The notes beneath the pieces are model-generated. The model was not told the origin of the DNA. It saw nothing but the letters and a program-made list of their open reading frames with translations, and ran no database searches. A program made the position numbers and the translations under genes. Below, in pieces: positions 60,318 through 64,000 of a DNA stretch of 64,000 nt. The stretch lies in the NCBI GenBank assembly GCA_965200535.1, contig CBDAUF010000002.1, positions 434,001-498,000 on the forward strand, read 5' to 3'. Source of the stretch: MPNO01 sp965200535 (lineage in GTDB: Bacteria; Pseudomonadota; Alphaproteobacteria; MPNO01). The stretch's first letter is position 1. Every line of letters starts with the position of its first letter.

Positions 60318-61757
60318 ATGAGCAGGTATTCGAGACGCGACGTCGTAAAGGGCGGTTTGACCATCGCCTCGCTTTCCGCGCTGCCGGTGGGCATTCCGGG
60401 GCTCGCCTACGGTGCGACCGAGGACGAAAGGATCGTCGCGGCCGCGAAGGGCGCGGGCGGCGGCGACCTGAAAGGCATGATCTGGTCGAACTACTACGTC
60501 GCCATGACGCCGTCGATGGAGCGGTTCAAGCAGGCGACCGGGATCGGCGTCGGCAGCATTCAGGACATTTCGATCTTCGTCATTCCGCAGCGGGCGATGG
60601 CCGAGGCGCTGTCGCGCTCGCCGGAATTCGATTTCTTCCATGTCGATTCCAACATGATCCCCTCGCTCGCGTCGGCGGGGCTTCTGGAGCCGCTCGACGG
60701 ATACATGAAAAAGGCCGATTTCTCGATCGATGCGGTCGGGACCTACGGCAATTTCATGCGCTACAAGGGCAATACCTACGGCATTCCGACCGACGGCAAC
60801 GTCCACGTCCAATTCACCCGCAAGGATCTCATGGAGAACCCGGACGAGCAGAAGCGCTTCGCCGACAAGCACGGCAAGAAGCTCGACTATCCGGTGACCT
60901 GGGAGGACGACCAGCAGTTGATGGAGTTCTTCCATCGGCCCGATCAGGGCATCTGGGGTTCGGCCAACCTGCGCAACCGGGCCAACGGCGTCACCTGGTG
61001 GTACATGTATTTCTACTCGGCGGGCGGTTTCCCGTTCGACGACGACATGAACCCGACCCTCGACACGCCGGCGGGACGTTACGCGGTCGAGACCTATCTC
61101 AACATCAAGAAGGTTTCCCATCCCGAGGCGCCGGGCTGGGGTACGCCGCAGATGATCCCGCGGATTACCTCCGGCAAGGCGTTTGCGTGCCAGTACTGGG
61201 ACGGCATCATCGCGCTCAACGAGAACCCGAAGAAGTCGAAGACGGCCGGCATGTGGCATTACAGCCTGGCGCCCGGCTCGAAGTTCTCCGGCAAGCTGAT
61301 CCACCGCTCGATCTCGTCCCCGCTGGGCGCGATCCTGGTCAACCGCTATTCCAAGAACAAGGAAAAGGCGGCCTACATGGCGATGTGGTGGGGCTCGCTC
61401 AAGAACTCCGAAGAGATCGTCGCCGACCGGGTCAACACGTTCCACGACCCGTGGCACACCGGCCACATGACATCCGATGCAGTCAAGACGGCCTACACGC
61501 CGGGCGGCCTGGCCGCGATCGAGACCAGCCTGAAGGTCGCCTCGCCACCGATCTACCTGACCGGCTACCTCGAGTTCCAGGACCAGCTCGCCAAGAACCT
61601 GTCCGAAGCCTATGTCGGGCAGAAGAAGGCGGACAGCGTCCTCAAGGATACCGAGGAGGCCTGGGGCAAGATCGTCAGGCGCATCGGCAAGCGCCGGCTC
61701 AAGAAGGAGCTGGCCAGCTACAAGGCGGTCTTCCCGAAGGTCGACGTCCCGACCTGA
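60318..61757 (+). CDS. ABC transporter extracellular solute-binding protein, Tat-exported
   Basis: The 479-aa receptor begins with a twin-arginine signal, SRRDVVKGG followed by the hydrophobic LTIASLSALPVGI and a cleavage zone near AYG-A. The mature part is family-1-like: ATGIGVGSIQD, FDFFHVDSNMIPSLASAGLLEPLD, a YGIPTDGNVHVQF hinge and MWWGSLKNSEEIV near the C-terminus. Such proteins bind sugars, polyols or related solutes. Tat export suggests folding or cofactor loading before secretion. The ATG has GGGGGG about 9 bases upstream. Confidence 0.88.
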   Translation: MSRYSRRDVVKGGLTIASLSALPVGIPGLAYGATEDERIVAAAKGAGGGDLKGMIWSNYYVAMTPSMERFKQATGIGVGSIQDISIFVIPQRAMAEALSRSPEFDFFHVDSNMIPSLASAGLLEPLDGYMKKADFSIDAVGTYGNFMRYKGNTYGIPTDGNVHVQFTRKDLMENPDEQKRFADKHGKKLDYPVTWEDDQQLMEFFHRPDQGIWGSANLRNRANGVTWWYMYFYSAGGFPFDDDMNPTLDTPAGRYAVETYLNIKKVSHPEAPGWGTPQMIPRITSGKAFACQYWDGIIALNENPKKSKTAGMWHYSLAPGSKFSGKLIHRSISSPLGAILVNRYSKNKEKAAYMAMWWGSLKNSEEIVADRVNTFHDPWHTGHMTSDAVKTAYTPGGLAAIETSLKVASPPIYLTGYLEFQDQLAKNLSEAYVGQKKADSVLKDTEEAWGKIVRRIGKRRLKKELASYKAVFPKVDVPT

Positions 61758-61780
61758 TCCGCGTTCAGTCGTAAGGCCGT

Positions 61781-61809
61781 AGGAGGCGCGCCCAGGCCGC
61801 GCGCCTCCT
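61781..61809 (+). promoter_or_regulatory. Intercistronic stem-loop in ABC operon
   Basis: A perfect 11-bp stem AGGAGGCGCGC (61781-61791) / GCGCGCCTCCT (61799-61809) with a 7-base loop lies between the binding-protein and first permease genes. There is no T tract. Its position fits an attenuator or RNase-blocking hairpin that keeps binding-protein messenger in excess over permease messenger. Confidence 0.6.
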
Positions 61810-61831
61810 GGGCCGTCGGAACCCGGACACG

Positions 61832-62815
61832 ATGGCGACCAACGCAGCCGCGGCCCCGTGGGAAGCGCGGGCCAGCACGCGCGAGATGACCCAGGCGCGC
61901 GCCGTCCGCCGCTTCAAATGGACGGTCCTCGGCGTGTTCCTGGCGTTGATGATCGGCGTGCTCGGACCGGTCCTGTTTTTGCAGCTGTACTTCTCGTTCC
62001 ACGATTTCTCGATCTATCTCGGAAGCTGGTGGGACGCCGAGTTCGCGGGTCTGGAGATCTTCGAGGAGGTGGTCACCGACCCCCGGCTCGGGATCGCCAT
62101 CATCCGCTCGCTGCTGTTCGCCGCCGGCTCCACGATCGGCTGTTTCGTGATCGGTTTCGGCCTGGCGCTGCTGATGTACCGGCCGTTCCGCGGCCAGGCG
62201 ATGTTCTACATCGTCTTCATCCTGCCGATGCTCACCGTGCCGATCGTGATCGCCTACACCGGCGAGATGCTGCTCTACCAGAAGGGTCCGGTTAACGACG
62301 TGCTGAGCTGGATCACCGGTCGGGACATCAACGTCATCTGGCTGGCGAATGCGAGGATGGCGCTCACCACGGTGATGCTGCTGGAAATCTGGAACTGGGT
62401 CCCGTTCTCCTTCATCATCATGATCGCCGGCCTCGCCTCCCTGCCGAAGGAGCCGCAGGAAGCGGCCCAGATCCTCGGCGCCTCGAAGTGGCGGATATTC
62501 CTGGAAATCCAGCTGCCGCTGCTGCGGCCGGTGATCATCCTCGCGATCGTGCTGCGCTTCCTCGAGGCGATGGCGGAATTTCCCAAGGCCTGGTCCCTGT
62601 TCCAGGGCGGGCCTGGCTCGGCCACCGAGACCATCCCGATTTATCTCTACATCACCACGTGGCAGTACTTCGAAGTCTCCAAGGGCGCCGCGATGTCCTA
62701 TGTCGTGATGATGATCATGATCGGGATCGTGCTGGCCGCGATTTACCTGCTGCGGCGCGAGAAGCGGGCGCTGGACGAGATGTACGGCGTCGCGGCAGAG
62801 GACAGGGCGGGCTGA
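61832..62815 (+). CDS. ABC transporter permease (MalF-like)
   Basis: The 327-aa inner-membrane protein has about six helices (first VLGVFLALMIGVLGPVLFL) and the cytoplasmic EAA loop EAAQILGASKWRIFLEIQLPLL, which docks on the ATPase. It follows the binding protein after a hairpin and is 3 bases from the second permease gene. Together they form the importer channel. Confidence 0.92.
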   Translation: MATNAAAAPWEARASTREMTQARAVRRFKWTVLGVFLALMIGVLGPVLFLQLYFSFHDFSIYLGSWWDAEFAGLEIFEEVVTDPRLGIAIIRSLLFAAGSTIGCFVIGFGLALLMYRPFRGQAMFYIVFILPMLTVPIVIAYTGEMLLYQKGPVNDVLSWITGRDINVIWLANARMALTTVMLLEIWNWVPFSFIIMIAGLASLPKEPQEAAQILGASKWRIFLEIQLPLLRPVIILAIVLRFLEAMAEFPKAWSLFQGGPGSATETIPIYLYITTWQYFEVSKGAAMSYVVMMIMIGIVLAAIYLLRREKRALDEMYGVAAEDRAG

Positions 62816-62818
62816 GCG

Positions 62819-63700
62819 ATGGCGATGAGCCGCGCACGGAAGAAGACCGTTTTCGAGGCCGGGCGCTACGCGATACTCGTGGTCTGGCTGCTGATCGTGG
62901 CCTTCCCGATCTTCTGGGTGATCTCCACCTCGTTCAAGCCCGATCACGAATGGTTCGCCTGGCCGCCGGTCTACTGGTCGCAGGAACCGACGCTGAACAA
63001 CTACCTCAACGTCTGGACCGACCATTCGGAATACGAGGACACGCAGTATATCAAGTCGCTGCAAAAGCCCTGGATCGCGCTCAGGAACAGCCTGGTCATC
63101 TCGCTCACCTCGACCATTCTGGCCGTGGGCTTCGGGGCGATCATCGCCTACGGGGTCTCGCGCTACCGGATCCTGTCGGAAGTGCGGATGTTCCAGCTTC
63201 TGATGCTCCGCATGGTGCCGCCGATCGTCGTGGTGGCGCCCCTCTCGCTCTACTATTCGACGCTCGGTCTGCTGGATACCGTCCTGGGGCTTGTGATCGT
63301 CTATTTCCTGACCACCCTCCCCTACGCGGTGTGGATGACCAAGAGCTTCATCGACGAGGTGCCGCGGGAGGTGGAGCAGGCGGCGATGATTCTCGGCGCA
63401 AGCCGCTGGCGAACGATCTGGGAGGTGGTGCTGCCGCTGGTCCGCTCCGGTCTGGTTGCCACGTTCCTCTTCATCCTGATCCTGACCTGGAGCGAATATC
63501 TCCTGGCCCTGATCCTGTCCAAGACCGAGGTGGTGACCCTCCCGGTCGAACTCAGCAAGTACGAGGGATCGACCGAGGGCCGGGTTTACGGCCGGCAGGC
63601 CGCTCTCGCCGTCGGCGTCACGATTCCCCTGGTGATCATCGGCGTTTTCATCCGCAAGCACCTGGCGCGCGGGTTCAGCTTCGGCATGGTGAGAAGGTAG
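62819..63700 (+). CDS. ABC transporter permease (MalG-like)
   Basis: The 293-aa partner permease has an N-terminal helix (YAILVVWLLIVAFPIFWVI), the MalG-type FWVISTSFKPDHEW segment and the EAA loop EQAAMILGASRWRTIWEVVLPL. It lies 3 bases after the first permease and 4 bases before the ATPase gene. Confidence 0.93.
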   Translation: MAMSRARKKTVFEAGRYAILVVWLLIVAFPIFWVISTSFKPDHEWFAWPPVYWSQEPTLNNYLNVWTDHSEYEDTQYIKSLQKPWIALRNSLVISLTSTILAVGFGAIIAYGVSRYRILSEVRMFQLLMLRMVPPIVVVAPLSLYYSTLGLLDTVLGLVIVYFLTTLPYAVWMTKSFIDEVPREVEQAAMILGASRWRTIWEVVLPLVRSGLVATFLFILILTWSEYLLALILSKTEVVTLPVELSKYEGSTEGRVYGRQAALAVGVTIPLVIIGVFIRKHLARGFSFGMVRR

Positions 63701-63704
63701 CGGC

Positions 63705-64000
63705 GTGGCACAGATCGAACTGCGGAACCTGCGCAAGGAATTCGGCCGGTCGGTGGTCGCGGTCAAGGACCTCGGCCTGGTGATCGACGACGGTGAGTTC
63801 CTCGTCATGGTCGGCCCCTCGGGATGCGGCAAGACCACCACGCTCCGCATGATTGCGGGTTTCGAGGACCCCAGCGCCGGCGAGATCCGCATGGACGGGG
63901 CCGTGGTCAACGACCTGGAACCCGGCGACCGCAACCTGGGCATGGTTTTCCAGAGCCACGCGCTGTTTCCCCACAAGACCGTGGCCCAGAACATCGAGTT
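63705..64000 (+). CDS. ABC transporter ATP-binding protein, 5' part (cut by window edge)
   Basis: The first 98 codons are present. The Walker A motif GPSGCGKTTT and the Q-loop MVFQSHALFPH are intact, and the MalK/UgpC-like spacing is normal. The signature motif, Walker B and any regulatory domain lie beyond the window. It starts at GTG 63705, four bases after the second permease gene. Confidence 0.92.
   Translation, partial: MAQIELRNLRKEFGRSVVAVKDLGLVIDDGEFLVMVGPSGCGKTTTLRMIAGFEDPSAGEIRMDGAVVNDLEPGDRNLGMVFQSHALFPHKTVAQNIE

Overview
This is a gene-dense, GC-rich window of about 51 protein genes on both strands. I see no tRNA, rRNA, CRISPR array, insertion sequence or integrase. The content points to a free-living or host-associated marine-type alphaproteobacterium (inference): TRAP and TAXI transporters, TauD/PhyH oxygenases, sulfatases, enolase-superfamily enzymes, a CODH/xanthine-dehydrogenase-like trio, GMC and luciferase-like oxidoreductases and several glutathione transferases. 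It reads as an accessory catabolic region. No transcriptional regulator gene is recognisable anywhere in the window.

Layout. 1-4781: end of a cupin gene, a DapA-family lyase, and a DctP/DctQ/DctM TRAP transporter whose binding-protein gene is divergent from its permease genes. 4842-8131 (minus): amidohydrolase, EntE-like acyl adenylate ligase, SDR. 8257-11587 (minus): a three-gene set of HlyD fusion protein, EmrB-type MFS pump and an unknown Cys-Cys protein, joined by 4-base start/stop overlaps. Divergent from it, 11797-17452 (plus): two tandem TauD-like oxygenases, a PhyH oxygenase, an alpha/beta hydrolase, and a coupled Gfo/Idh dehydrogenase plus DegT aminotransferase. Together these two arms look like an undescribed small-molecule biosynthesis and export locus (inference). 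17477-20766: molybdopterin oxidoreductase and an isopenicillin-N-synthase-like oxygenase.

20767-26847 is the most unusual part. A 1882-residue mosaic autotransporter (Fn3, cadherin-like, Calx-beta-like and Ig-like domains, then a C-terminal beta-barrel ending in Phe) is preceded by 16 tandem copies of the pentamer RAGCC. A strong Shine-Dalgarno/ATG lies upstream of the repeat, in a frame that runs through it. At the present copy number that frame is one base off the autotransporter frame; gain of one unit or loss of two would join them. This is the arithmetic expected of a phase-variable surface protein.

26896-34168: glutathione transferase, TTC38-like repeat protein, alkylsulfatase, and a fused TRAP permease with TAXI binding protein. 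34249-44048: arylsulfatase-type sulfatase, LigI-like amidohydrolase, SDR, then a sugar-acid-type operon (enolase-superfamily enzyme, a double-OsmC-like protein, IlvD/Edd dehydratase), a remnant of an ornithine cyclodeaminase gene, another SDR and a luciferase-like monooxygenase. 44106-56392: quinone-oxidoreductase-like dehydrogenase, M20 carbamoylase, VOC protein, YfcG-type transferase, cytosine-deaminase-like hydrolase, GMC oxidoreductase, MBL hydrolase, old-yellow-enzyme, maleylacetoacetate isomerase, isochorismatase-like hydrolase and CocE/NonD hydrolase. 56411-60119 (minus): molybdenum hydroxylase medium, small and large subunits. 60318-64000: an ABC importer operon (Tat-exported binding protein, two permeases, ATPase cut by the window edge).
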